Shown here in pieces: positions 24,237 through 36,701 of a stretch of DNA of 64,000 nucleotides. Under the pieces are notes generated by a model. That model searched no databases and had not been told where the DNA came from. It saw only the letters and a program-made list of their open reading frames with translations. Source of the stretch: Ziziphus jujuba. Lineage: Eukaryota > Streptophyta > Magnoliopsida > Rosales > Rhamnaceae. Each line of letters opens with the position of its first letter. The stretch's first letter is position 1. The DNA is taken from positions 29,945,501-30,009,500 of the forward strand of contig NC_083383.1 of NCBI RefSeq assembly GCF_031755915.1, read 5' to 3'. A program made the position numbers and the translations under genes.

Positions 24237-27200
24237 ATGGCATCCTTTAATCCTCTAGCTACAATTTTGAATCAAAAACCATTGGATGGAAATAACTACG
24301 ACCTATGGAAAACCAATCTCTATATTGTCCTTGATTTTGAGAGAATTAAATTCATTACAACAACTCCGAAACCCTAGAAGCCCGCTGCTAATGCTTCAGA
24401 GGAAACTAAGAAGCAATTTGCAGATTGGCAACAGGCAAATATAACGACTTGCTGTTATATTCTTGCCAGCGTTGTAGAACATTTGTAGAAGCAACTTGAT
24501 AGTCTGGAGTGTATGTCAGAAATGATTCAGACTCTAGATGGGATGTTTGCTAAAAGTAATAGTACTGCTAGACAATCAACTATAGGGGCATTAATGAACA
24601 CTCGCATGACTGGAGGAAGTGTTCGGGACCATTGTTTAAAGATGATGGCGCACATCAGTACTGCGGAAGTGATGGGGGCTAAGCTGGAACAAGAGATGAA
24701 GAGAGACATGATCTTGGAATCTCTACCGAATAGCTTTAGTCAGTTCAAAATGAACTATAATATGAACAAACTAAAGCTTACTCCTGTTGAACTGATGCAC
24801 AAGCTTGAGAGTGCTGAAAGGTCTCTCGGGAAGCAAGAAAGTGCTTATCATGCTGAAAGTTCTTCAAAGCCTAAAGGGAAGCCTAAGGGTGGAAAGAAGA
24901 ATAAGAAGTAGAAGGGAACAGGTCCAGCTGTCAAACCGGCTGCAATGAAGAAGCCGAAAGGCAAGTGCTTCAAGTGCGGACAGAAAGATCACTGGAAGAA
25001 AAACTGTCCTAAATCAGGTATGGGTAGTCTAAATGTTGTTGAGGCTTGTTTAGTGGAGAATTACAATGACAAATGGATCATTTATTCAGGAGCCACTAAC
25101 CATGTTTGTTACTCTTTGCAGTGGTTCAAACAAAGCAGCCCACTCAATAAAGGACAAAGAAGCTTGAAATTGTGAAACGGAGAATATGTCTCCTTAATGG
25201 CAGTAGGACTAGTGGAGTTATATTTTGATAATAAAATTTTAAATTTATTAGACTGTTTATTTGTTCCGGATTTTAAGAGGAATTTGGTTTTTGTTAGTTG
25301 TTTAGTTGAACATGGTTTAACAGTACAGTTAATTCCTCAGTTTCAATAAAGAGTAATAATACTTTTATTTGTTTTGGATTATTGATGAATGGTCTATATT
25401 TTTTAACTCCTTTGTCTTATAGTATTAATGCCATTGAAATTAATGATGATGAGCAACTTCTCTTATCTAAGAAAAGGAAGGTTTCAAATGAAATCTATCT
25501 ATGGCATTTGCGATTAGGTCATATTAATTCTAGCAGGATTTATGGTTTGGTTAAAAGTGGAATTTTAAATTCCTTGATCTTTGAACCTATACCAGTATGT
25601 CAATCATGTTTAGAAGGTAAAATGACAAAGAGGCCTTTCAAGGCCAAAGAAAATCGTGCCACCATACAATTGGAATTGGTACATACTGATGTATGTGGAC
25701 CAATGAGCGTTCAAGCAAGAGGCAGGTATGAGTATTTCATCACATTTACTGATGACTACTCAAGATATGGTTATGTTTACCTAATGCGCCATAAGTCTGA
25801 AGCTTTTGATAAATTTCGAGAGTATAAGGCTAAGGCAGAAAAGCAATTAGGTGTCCATATCAAACAGCTTCTGTCTGACCGAGGCGGTGAATACTTGTCT
25901 GGAGAGTTTAAGTCTTACTTGGCTAAAGAGGGGATCATTTCTCAATTATCATCTCCTGGAACTCCCCAACAAAATGAGTCTCTGAAAGGAGAAATGGAAC
26001 CCTTTTAGATATGGTGAGGTCGATGCCTAGTTATTCATCATTACCTGAATCGTTTTGGGGATATGCCTTAGAAACAACTGTATACATACTAAACTTGGTT
26101 CTATCTAAATCTGTTTCAAAGACACCCACAGAATTATGGAAAGGGTGCAAGCCCAGCTTAAACCATATTCGGATTTGGGGTGCCCCAGCACATGTCTTAG
26201 CATAGAAATCTCATAAATTGGAATCTCGTACAGAAATGTGTATATTTATTGGCTATCTTAAGGGAACGAGAGGTGGAATATTTTATAATCAAAAGAAAAG
26301 AAGGTGATAGTAAGTACTAATGCCACTTTCTTAGAGGAGTATTATATGAACAATTTTAAACCTAAGAGTAAAGTAGTTCTTGAAGAGCTTGACTCAGTTC
26401 GAGATCCACCAAAAACTCCTATTTTTCCACCTCTGTTTCCTGTTGATGTTCAAAGAGGGGAAAATGTACAAAATGTACCCGAAGGTGAACAAACACAGGA
26501 AATAGCTCAGGACCAAATTCAAGAAACTCAAGAACAATGATATAATGTAGAGATTGATAATCTACTTGAACCACAAAACTTGGATCCTCCTATACATGTA
26601 CAACAACTAGTGCAGCAAACTTATAGTTGGAGAATGATACGTAAACCTGCAAGGTATGCCTTTGTTAGGAGAGACTTATCAAGTCGTTTTGGATAATCCT
26701 GATGACGACTTTACCACATACAGAGAGGCATTGGAGGATGTTGATGTGCAAGAATGGAGAAAGATCATGGACCGTGAGATGGAATCTATGGATTCTAACT
26801 CAGTCTGGTCTCTTGTAGAAGCATCTAAAGGGGTAAAACCAATTGGGTGTAAGTGGATCTACAAGAGAAAGAGAGGACCAGATGGGAAGGTTGAAACCTT
26901 CAAAGCTAGATTGGTGGCAAAAGGTTACACCCATAAAGAGGGCATCGATTATGATAAAACCTTTTCGCCAGTAGCCATGCTTAAATCTGTCCGGATTCTC
27001 TTAGCTGTAGCAGTAGCTCTCGATATGAGATCTGGCAAATGGATGTCAAAACAGCTTTTCTAAATGGGAAGCTGGAAGAGGACATTTTTATGCAGAAACT
27101 GGAAGGGTTTATAATAAAAGGTCAAGAGCACATGGTTTGCAAGTTGCATAGGTCTATTTATGAACTTAAGCAAGCATCCAGATCATGGAATATCAGGTTT

Positions 27201-28282
27201 GATCAAGTTATCAAATTATATGGTTTTGAGAAAAGCCCTGGTGAACCATGTGTGTATAAAAAGATTCAAGGAATAGTGGTTGTTTTTCTGGTTCTTTATG
27301 TAGATGACATTCTGTTAATTGGAAACAGTGTGAAAGTGTTGTCAGACGTAAAGGGTTATCTGAAAAAGCAGTTTGATATGAAGGACTTGGGTGAAGCTAA
27401 CTATATTCTAGGAATCAAACTTTTACGAAACCGAAAAACGAAGATGTTAGCTCTATCCCAAGCTTCCTACATTGATAAAATAGTGACCAGGTTTAGTATG
27501 GAAAATTTCAAAAAGGGACTTCTACCATTCAGACATGGAATTCATCTTTCTAAGGAGCAATCATCAAAACTCCTGAAGAGAAAAAACTCATGAGTAAGAA
27601 ACCTTATGCTTCGGCTGTTGGTAGTCTCATGTATGCCATGCTATGTACCAGGCCAAATATCTGTCATGCGGTGGGAGTAGTAAGCCAGTACCAATCAGAC
27701 CCTGGAGTAGAACACTGGACTGCCGTGAAACATATACTCAAGTATTTAAAGAGAACGAGGGATTATATGTTGGTGTATTCCAGTGGGAGTCTTGAAACCC
27801 TTGGTTATACGGACTCTGATTTTCAAGGGGATATTGATTCTAGCAAATCAACATCAGGATATGTGTTTACCCTAAATGGAGGGGTCATTTGTTGGAGGAG
27901 TGTTAAACAGACTTATGTTGCTGACTCTACAACTGAAGCTGAATATGTAGCTGCATCTGAAGCTGCAAAGGAAGCTGTATGGCTTAAGAAATTTCTTTTG
28001 GATCTCCATGTGATACCACGTACAGATTGGCCCATTACCCTTTACTGTGATAACAGTGGGGCCGTAGCATAGTTCAAAGAAACCAGGTCTCACAAAAAGC
28101 AGAAACACATATTAAGAAAGTACTACTTGATTCGTGATTTCATTGATATAGGATATACAGTGGTTACTAAGATAGTATCTGAGGAGAACCTAGCAGACGC
28201 TTTTACTAAGACTCTTCCTGAACGTGTGTTTGAAAAGCATGTAAATTGTATGGGTTTTAAGAGGATTCCAGACTTACTTTAG
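24237..28282 (+). pseudogene. Copia element 2 gag-pol, broken
   Basis: Gag starts MASFNPLATILNQKPLDGNN. In-frame stops lie at 24375-24377, 24486-24488 and 24909-24911, and another follows the protease region near 25173. A zinc knuckle (CFKCGQKDHWKKNC) is at about 24966-25007. The protease-like segment reads IIYSGATNHVC, so the catalytic Asp is replaced by Tyr. GAG-pre-integrase (LWHLRLGHINSS) and an integrase core (HTDVCGP, SDRGGEYLSGEF) follow in another frame at 25382-26008. Reverse transcriptase with YVDDILLI (about 27298) and RNase H (STTEAEYVAASEAAKEAVW, 27927-27983) lie in three further frame blocks. The frame changes near 25200-25380, 26005, 27050 and 27590. The final stop is at 28280-28282. 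Confidence 0.92.
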
Positions 28283-29080
28283 AGTAAGTGGGAGTTGGTT
28301 ACATTTATGCTCTAGGAACAAGACTAATTGTAATTTCATTTTCTGATTTAATGTATGGATTTTCAATTCTTATGCACGTTTTATTTTACGTATAAGGTCC
28401 AGATTGATTATGTAGTATATGATCATATGGATATATCCATAGAAGACATGGTCATAGGTTCTCATAATTAATGAATTATCTCACAGTTGTTAAATAAAGT
28501 TGGGCACTTTATTTAGACTGCAATATTTTATGAAATAATCTGTCTTGGTTATTATAAAATATTGGAATGAATTATGGTCATTCTGAGAGGATCGGAAGAG
28601 ATTTAATTAAGGATAAATTTCTGTGAAATGTATTAATTCTCTGGCGATATTAGATATGTTATTTTTCTTAATCCTGAGTATATTATAAATAGGTAATTAA
28701 GTGACTATGGTTATTTGAATTATCAATAGGTGAGGTCTATTTTTGAACGGCCAATATCTTGATGATTTGGGAATTATGGTCATTTGATTGCTAAGTATTT
28801 ATGAAATATACAAAAAGAAATTTGTATGAAATATCCTCTTGACATGTTTCGGTACTCGGATGTTGAAAGTCACTGGACAGTGCATTGGATCCGTTAGAGA
28901 AACTGATAACTTAAGAGAATAAATAATTAATTGATTGACAGAAATTATTATCAATTAATTATTAATATTTTACAAAAGAAAAATACATTTAATATAAATA
29001 TTATTAATCTTGGAGTTCACATCTGGGCTTTTAGTGGAATAGCACCAGATAAGATTACGGTCCCAGGCTTGCTCAGAACA
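28283..29080 (+). other. 3' untranslated region of copia element 2
   Basis: About 800 bp of non-coding, AT-rich sequence lies between the pol stop and the polypurine tract. No second gene (env-like or other) is visible. Confidence 0.6.
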
Positions 29081-29090
29081 AGTGGGAGAT
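29081..29090 (+). other. Polypurine tract of copia element 2
   Basis: AGTGGGAGAT lies immediately before the 3' LTR start TGTTGGATTA. Confidence 0.7.
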
Positions 29091-29664
29091 TGTTGGATTA
29101 ATGCTCTTGGAGCAAGCTAATCCATTATTAGGAGCCTTGATTAATAATGAGCCGTAGGATCCCCAAACTAGCTTATTAATTAACAGAGCCCATTTAATTG
29201 ATTATTAAGATACAAGAAGGAGCCCATTAATTGAGCCCAAGGTGTTATTAAACCCTAGGAGGATTAGGGGTAGCAGTCTATAAATATACTGTTTACTAGC
29301 CTCCAGTTAATAAGTTTAACGAGTGTTATTAAACCCTAGGAGGATTAGGGGTAGCAGTCTATAAATATACTGTTTACTAGCCTCCAGTTAATAAGTTTAA
29401 CGTATTATTTTCTAGAGATTTAAAATCTCAATAGAAAAAAAAAACACCTTGAGAGAAAAACAGAAACTGTGAGTTTCAGAGATTTTTTCAGATTAATCTT
29501 CTTGTTTCTTTTGTGATCAGGTGCGCCCACACGCAGATCTGTCGCTTAGAGAATAGTTTGGAAGGTTCTACGCTAAAAGTTAGTAAACTTATGGATAATG
29601 ACATAATTTATTGCACGCTTTATTCAATCACGATCAGGCTTCCGTTGTGTATATGATACTAACA
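29091..29664 (+). repeat. 3' LTR of copia element 2, with internal 81-bp duplication
   Basis: 574 bp, against 493 bp for the 5' LTR. The excess equals one extra copy of an 81-bp unit. Units lie at 29242-29322 and 29323-29402, starting GTGTTATTAAACCCTAGG and ending TAAGTTTAACG. The LTR ends TATGATACTAACA, followed by the target duplication AGATC. Confidence 0.93.
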
Positions 29665-29708
29665 AGATCAGCCTTACATTGACAGAGAAATGAAGAGGAA
29701 GTAAAAAA

Positions 29709-29880
29709 GGGGATAAACTGTTTTTGCATGGTATTAGAGCTGATTTAGTTACTAAAGATGATGTAGCCAAATTATTTTGACATGGCAAATTCTAAGAGGT
29801 TAATGTGCACCATGTCATTGTAAATCTTGTGTATTGAATAATTTCTCCAATATTTAATAGTTTTAAAAAACTAACCTATC
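29709..29880 (-). repeat. Right arm of the MITE-like inverted repeat
   Basis: The reverse complement of the 21280-21452 arm, with landmarks TTAGTTACTAAAG, ATTATTTTGACATGGCAAA and AATAATTTCTCCAA. Copia 2 sits between the arms. Confidence 0.6.
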
Positions 29881-30105
29881 AAACCGTTGGGTTAAAGTTG
29901 GCCCCACAAAAAAGGAAAAAAAAAAAAAAAAAAGGACAAAGACAACAGTTTGGCATCTAGTAACTTGTGAATAGACAGATACAGAGTGTCATATATTTTG
30001 TGGCAGGTAATATAGTTTTTTTTTGGTAAAGATTTTGTGGCAATATAGTTTATATAACGTATAGACTCACGTTATTACCAAAGAAACATATTATACATTC
30101 ACGTT

Positions 30106-30139
<34 letters not shown>

Positions 30140-30539
30140 TATAAAAAAAAAGTAATTAAATAAATAAACATTCACGTTTTCACATTCACCCAAAAAAAAA
30201 AAAAAAAAATTCACGTTTTCACCAGAAAAACAAAAAAACATGTACATTCACGTGTCATCTTTTAGGAGCTTACTTTCACAGCGAGTTGGCCAATTTATAA
30301 GTTTTACCTTTTTTCTCTTTTTGGTCATACTTTGTCTATTTTTGTTCCTTCCGATTGTCTTTTTCATACTTTCTTTCAAAAGTTTCAGACCTTAATTTTC
30401 ACCTAATATGGATCTTCTTACCTAGATCAAACGACTTTAAAACCTCTCTCTGTATATATATAAAATGTATATGCAATATTATATGCTAGTACCAGCCCAT
30501 ATTACAGCCACAAAATGTACACTCGAAAGTGAATAATAA
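29881..30539. other. Spacer with simple repeats; no gene
   Basis: Poly-A runs (29910-29935, 30192-30210) and a GA repeat (30109-30137). The word CATTCACGTTTTCAC or a close variant recurs at about 30170-30255. I see no convincing promoter or gene. Confidence 0.4.
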
Positions 30540-30569
30540 TAAACCATTAACATTATTGCTACATTAATA

Positions 30570-33500
30570 CATTCACCCTTCATCTTCTTTCTTCTTCTTC
30601 TACCCTTTTGCATTCCCCTTGAAACTACCATAATTACACCAAACCAACCTCTCAAAGATGGTGACATTCTATTGTCAACCCGAAAAATCTTCGCTCTCGG
30701 GTTTTTCAGCCCTGCCAGTTCTCACCGTCGTTACGTTGGAATTTGGTACCATCGAATTTCTGAGCAAACCGTAGTTTGGGTTGCAAACAGAGACAATCCC
30801 ATCAATGATACCTCTGGAATATTAACCATTAATAGCCACGGAAGACTCATCATCTATGGCTATGAAAATCCAAACTTTCCACTTTGGTCCTCAAATTCTT
30901 CTTCTTCAAAGAACCCCATAGCAAAGCTTTTAGATGTGGGAAATCTTGTTTTGCTTGATCAGATTCAGAACAGTTCGCTTGTTTGGCAGAGCTTTGATTA
31001 CCCAACCAACACTATGCTTCCGCACATGAAACTGGGTTTGAACCGGAATTCCAGTTTAGACCGGTTCCAAACGTCAACGGATGATCCAGGAACTGGGTCA
31101 TCCATCACCGGATTGACCCGACTGGATATCCGCAATTGTTCTTGTACAAAGGTGGGGTTCCATGGTGGCGGGGTGGACCTTGGACCGGGCACAGATGGAG
31201 CGGTATACCCGAGATGACAAACCCTTTCATATGCAATGTCAGTTTTGTAAATAACCGAGATGAGATCTCAATCATGTACGGTATTCTAAACGATTCGATT
31301 TTGACCAAGATGACGATAGAGGAATCAGGGCTCGTTGCGTACTCCACGTGGCAAGATCAGGCCCGCCACGGAATAAATTCTGGTCCATACCGACGGAGGC
31401 TTGCGACAAGTTCAACAGGTGTGGGCCCAATGGTAATTGCGATCCGAGCAACATGGAAAATTTCGAGTGCACGTGCTTACCCGGATTCGAACCCAAGTCG
31501 TCCCATGATTGGGCTTTGAGATACGGATCGGGTGGATGCGTGAGGAAACAAGGGGTGCGCACGTGCGGGAATGGGGAAGGGTTCGTGAAGGTGACACGTG
31601 TGAGGTGCCTGACACTTCTAGGGCACGTGTGAATAGAGTTTGGGTATGAAAGCGTGCGAGCGTGAGTGCCTGAGGGATTGTTCTTGCACGGCTTACACGA
31701 GTGCAGATGATACCCGGGGAGATCGGGTGCTTGACATGGTACGGTGATCTGGTGGACACCAGGACCTTTTCCAATGTGGGTCAAGATCTGTATGTACGGG
31801 TTGATGCAGCTACTTTAGGTACTATTTAACTTCCAACTTTTTATTTTTTTATTTTTTATTCTATTTTTTGAATGTAAATTAAAATTCGAGTTTGTTTCCT
31901 TGTTTGAGACAAATGCATTTGTCACGTTAATAAATTCCCCAACAAACTACAAATAATTGAAGCAAAGTACTAGAACCACATAACATGACACAAATGCGCC
32001 AGGATTGTAAATTTTAATAGATATTGGACAATGAAATTAATGTAAATTCATGGTATTATGTAAAATAATTCTTTCTAGGTGACGTGCTTCTTTTTGTGGG
32101 AAAAATAGATGCTTAATGCTATATCGTTCAGATGGTATTTAGCACCAGTCACATATTGTCATGGGCAGCAGCAAGGGCATGTGAGTGGTGCCACAGCCAC
32201 AGGCCAAAAAAAAATTTTCCATGTACACACAAGTGATGCTAGTTTAGTTCAATTTGTTGTAGTTTTAGGAATTTACTGAAAAAAACAAAGTTTTTTACAC
32301 TTTTTGGACAAATCAAGGTGTGGATTATGAAATCTTTTACAAACCAAAATATATGCGTATGTGTGTACACAAGCACAACAGACTGTGATTAGAGATGATG
32401 TTTTCTATCCCAGTACTGAGTTTTATTTTTGATTTGATTGTTACATGACATGCAGCTGAATATCCAAATGGGTCAATTAGTACTATAAACAAGACTTGGA
32501 AAGTGGCAATTCTGGTAGGGTCTGTCAAAGTGTGCTTTATCCTGGCTCTTCTTGCATTTTGGATGGTAAAGAGGAAGAAAAAAGGTAAAAATTGTAATGT
32601 TGCACTCTCTAATATTTGATTTAAAAGTAATCAAAAAGTGGAAACTGTAAGTTTTTTTTCGGTGAATAGTGGAAACTGTAAGATTATGCAATTGCTGATG
32701 AACAATTCAAAACCAAGCATTAATTCTTTTGTGTTCGATGACAGTGAAAAAAAGGCAGAGCTGACATTCATTTAGTACTTCCATAACTACTTCACCCTAT
32801 TTTGAAGACTCTGTAGGAGGAAAGGAGCTTAATGAAAGTGTAAGAAATTCAGATTTACCATTGTTTGGTATAAATATTATAGCTGCAGCAACAGGCAATT
32901 TCTCTGATGCTAACAAGCTTGGAGAAGGTGGTTTTGGCCCTGTGTATAAGGTACTCTTGCTTAAATTAATAAATCAGCGACTCAAATTCTGTAAAGGGTA
33001 TTTTTTCTTCATTTTGTATGTTTATTTATAGTAGATTTTGGAATGTGATTTCAGGGTATGCTCTACAATGGAATGGAAATAGCAGTGAAAAGACTATCGA
33101 AGTAATCCGGGCAAGGAAACGAAGAGTTCAAGAATGAAGTTATGCTGATTGCAAAACTCCAGCACAGGAATCTTGTGAGGATTTTAGGTTGCTGTGTTCA
33201 AGAAGAGGAGAGGATGTTAATCTATGAGTACTTGCCAAACAAGAGCTTAGATTTTTTTAATTTTTGGTACATGTCCCTTATTGTGCCTATTTTGAAGTGC
33301 AAAATGAAATGACTTTATATATGTAGGAAAAATATCGATTAGACAAGGGTTTAATCTTTGGTTTCCTATTATGATGTCTCTTAGGTGAAACAAATAGGAA
33401 ATTGTTAGATTGGAGAAAACGCTTTGACATAATCTGTGGAGTTGCGCGAGGGATCTTATATCGTCATCAAGATTCAAGACTAAAAATTATCCATAGAGAT

Positions 33501-34269
33501 CTAAAGGCCAGCAATGTTCTACTAGATGCTGAAATGATCCCCAAAATTGCAGATATTGGTATGGCTAGAATATTTGGAAGGGATCAAATCGAAGCAAATA
33601 CCAATCGTGTGGTAGGAACATAGTAAGTTAAATATTTTCCCCTTGATTTTGTTGCTACTTAATTCTTTCCAATCCAAGGGCTATTGATCTAAAGAACTTT
33701 TATATGTTACTGCAATGGTTAGATGTCTCCAGAGTATGCAATGGAAGGCATGTTTTCAATAAAATCAGATGTATACAGCTTCGGAGTTTTGATGTTAGAA
33801 ATTGTTACCGGCAAAAGGAACTCTAGTTACTATAATGAAAAAACAAACTTCAATATGGTTGGACATGTAAGAATATGATTGAGTTCATGTTATATGTACT
33901 AATTAACAAGTTTGTCAAATTTTAATTACTTTTGAAACTATTAAGTGTGAACAAAATTGTTGTAGGTTTGGGAACTGTGGAGAGATGGAAAATGCATGGA
34001 CATACTCAACTCAACGTTGGACGAAGAATTCGCTGAAGAAGCTTCGAGATGTGTTCAAATAGGGCTGTTGTGTGTGCAAGAGTACGCATCAGATCGGCCT
34101 AACGTTGTCAGCAGTAGTGTTCATGTTGGGGAATAATATTATAGCGCTGCCTCATCCAAAGGCACCAGCATTCATGATGAAGAGAAGTTACACAAGCAGA
34201 GACCCATCAACTAGTGAAGAAGCCACTTATATAAATGAAGTGAATTCTACTATCGTTGAAGGTCGCTGA
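30570..34269 (+). pseudogene. G-type lectin S-receptor-like Ser/Thr kinase pseudogene (RKS1/At1g11410-like)
   Basis: Seven exons are visible: about 30570-31817, 32456-32584, 32745-32949, 33055-33269, 33386-33622, 33719-33867 and 33967-34269. Exon 1 encodes a leader (FIFFLLLLPFCIPL), B-lectin (GIWYHRISEQTVVWVANRD), S-locus glycoprotein (WSGIPEM), EGF-like (CGPNGNC) and PAN parts. Exon 2 encodes a membrane helix (VCFILALLAFWMV). The kinase keeps [10 protein letters not shown], the VAIK-type lysine (IAVKRL) and HRDLKASN. Damage: no ATG between the upstream in-frame stop (30540) and the leader; frameshifts near 31105, 31370, 31610 and 31730; stops at 32762-32764 and 33103-33105; DFG changed to DIG (IADIGMA); loss of about 7 bp at the exon 6 start, removing the Gly-Tyr before MSPEYAM; and a 1-bp gain near 34104. 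The family consists of plasma-membrane receptors. This copy cannot make one. Confidence 0.93.
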
Positions 34270-34330
34270 AGACTCCCTATAGACTCTTAATTAAGTTTTG
34301 TATTTAGATTTTAATTATATGATATTTACA

Positions 34331-34363
<33 letters not shown>

Positions 34364-36077
34364 GTCCTACAAATTCGACTATTGCTTCTAATTAATCATG
34401 CCCTATACTCTAATATCTTTCTTACCAAATAACGGTTTGCTGCATTACAAGTATCAGTAGCCCCTGCAATGTGATTATCAACAAGCTAGTAGCAAGAGTT
34501 GGTATTACCAAAAAGAAATTAATTAATTATTAGGTATCATAAATCTAGCTAAGCTTAGCATTTTTGTTGTTTCCATGGTCCACCAATTTTCTATCATTCT
34601 CTATTGTCCCTCTGTATAAGTAGTCAATAAAGAGCACTTTATTGACTAGAAATTCAGGTTACAGTTATGACAACAAATTAAATTACTAGCCAACCATCGT
34701 GGGTGGTAACGGAAGGAAGCCAGCCGAGCCATATTGCACTGCGAGTCAAAAGTTATGATTGAGTCTTGGCATGCTTGGCGCAGGTCAAAAGACCTCTTAT
34801 TCCATCATTTGTGGTTTTGATTCCTTAAAATATTATCATCACTTCAAAATTCTCTATTGTTTTAACACCATCATCTTCCAATAATCCATGCTTGGAACAC
34901 GTTGGATCAATAAAAATTAATAAATAAAATAAAAAATACTATTTGTCATTATCATAGGATATACATGCTCGTTTAATTGACTACTATTATTGATTTTTCT
35001 ATATAGTTAGTTTGAAAAGTATAAGGAATTTAAAAAGAGATAATAAATTATTATTATATCAGTAATAAATTAATCTACTTTCTACTTGTTATCATCAACC
35101 ATAACAAATACCAAAACAAAAAGATTTTGACTCCCACCATGTATGAAAAACTTAAGAAAAGAAAAAAGAAAAAAAAGAAAAGAAAAGAAAAAAAGAAAGA
35201 AGGAAAGCGCATATAGAACAAGGATTTATTATTGACGGCAAACGGAAATGCATTACCATATTAACCTCTCAGAAAGGCCTTTTCTTTAAAATGGCCCTTA
35301 ATTATAGATATTTTATAAAGTACAGTAACTAGAATTAATCTCATATCGTTATCTAGGTGGGGAAAAGAAAACGTTAGAAGTAAATGGTTGGACCACTTTA
35401 AGAAAAAGATATTTCTTTTCGCATTATTTTTACTTTTATTTTTTATTTTGCGGGTCCATTTTTGTAAATTTTTTAATGGATAATTTAGCATTTTTAATGG
35501 TTTTATGAATTATAATCTATGTGATATAAAAGTTGAAAGAGCTTTCAGTTTAATGTAATATGAATGTTTATTTGATGGATATTTTAAAATCGATTTCTGT
35601 TTAAATATAATGATATGTACATTAATTTTTTTAAATAAAATAATAATAATTAATAATATCTAACTAATTTTTTTTTCTTAAAAACCTATTATATTCTTGA
35701 TAGATATTAATTTACTGATTATATTGTCAATATAACGTCTAAAATATACAATCTCTTTGATATTATTTATTTTATTTTTTAACACGTTAACTTGACGGAG
35801 TCCATAAATAAAGCCAATGGAAAGGTTTTTATTTTTTTATTTTTTTATTTTTATAAATTTCCATTTATTTTTTATATGATAATTAAAATATAAAAATTGA
35901 CAGAGCTATTAAAGATGTTTTAAGACTTTCTAATTGTTTTATAGGGATAGTCCAATGATAAAAGTCATTTTTCCTTATGATCAGAATTAATTCAAATCCC
36001 ATATCAAAAATAAAACAATGAATATAATTAGTGCGCTTAATTTAAAAAGATCCTGATATAATAATTGTTGTTGGAGT
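34270..36077. other. AT-rich intergenic region; no gene
   Basis: Contains a (TA) run at 34337-34363 and an A/G-rich run at 35157-35205. A block at about 34560-34860 resembles 51970-52200 and is partly shared with 48880-49140 (TTTCCATGG, AGTCAATA, ATTATCATCACTT). Nothing codes convincingly. Confidence 0.5.
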
Positions 36078-36174
36078 CTAGCTCCTACCAGCAGAGTCGG
36101 GTTTTGGGTGTTGAACTTGCTTATCAGATACATGACCACGAACTTTTCTTCCTGCAATAAATAATACTGGGATA

Positions 36175-36237
<63 letters not shown>

Positions 36238-36584
36238 CCTATCAAATTTAAAGGTTTTAAATGATCAGATCCATTTATTTGTAACTTAAAAATTTTTGGA
36301 CATCCTTATTGGAGCCTCTTCGTATTTACAATTATAGGATTCGAATATTAAAATTTTTTTTAATGAATTACAAATTAATTTTTAGAATATTGGGAGGATA
36401 TAAATAATAAATACATTATTTAAAGAAAACTTAAAAATATATTAATTTAACAAATTAGTATAATGTATACTAACCAAGGTTAAGATTGATACTGTTCCAT
36501 CGTTAACCATGCGGTAGCCAGAGAAGAGAAAATAAGCAGGATGATTGCCATCACCATGATATCGTAGGCTTTGAAGAAAGCCAT
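36078..36584 (-). pseudogene. Gene A: short secreted-peptide gene of the local family, probably broken
   Basis: Exon 1 runs from ATG 36584 to about 36475. It encodes a clear signal peptide (MAFFKAYDIMV, then a hydrophobic core MAIILLIFSSLATA). Translation then reads WLTMEQYQS and stops before the likely donor (G|GTTAGT at 36474). A candidate exon 2 (36151-36078) follows TTATTGCAG. In the phase-1 frame used by its relatives it reads RKVRGHVSDKQVQHPKPD and ends SAGRS-stop, a small basic tail like those of secreted peptide hormones. Alignment with genes B and C suggests a 1-bp loss after the ATA cleavage region. Restoring that base would still give the wrong phase at this donor, so splicing may differ. 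A 34-residue product is possible as it stands. I know no named family matching the tail. Confidence 0.5.
36172..36235. repeat. (TA)n microsatellite
   Basis: About 64 bp of almost pure TA repeat lies between exon 2 and exon 1 of gene A, inside its predicted intron. Confidence 0.9.
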
Positions 36585-36687
36585 TTTTGAGTAGCTCAAG
36601 ATAGTTCTCGGTTTTCCCTCTATATAGCTAGCCCAAAGTTGGAAGCAGTTAGAGCTGGGATACAGAGAATGAAGTGCGTTTGGTGGT

Positions 36688-36695
36688 ATTTATAG
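36688..36695 (-). promoter_or_regulatory. TATA box of gene A
   Basis: TATAAATA on the minus strand lies in a core (TTTAGCCTATAAATACC) shared with genes B and C and nearly identical in D. It lies about 105 bp upstream of the ATG. Confidence 0.65.
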
Positions 36696-36701
36696 GCTAA
36701 A

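Larger units (their letters stand above)
21921..29664 (+). mobile_element. Ty1/copia element 2, full structure, inactive
   Basis: 5' LTR 21921-22413, PBS, a long leader, broken gag-pol, an 800-bp 3' untranslated region, polypurine tract, and 3' LTR 29091-29664. AGATC flanks both ends (21916-21920 and 29665-29669), a perfect target duplication, so both ends are complete. The coding region is dead (stops and frameshifts), so any recent movement would have needed proteins supplied in trans. Confidence 0.95.
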
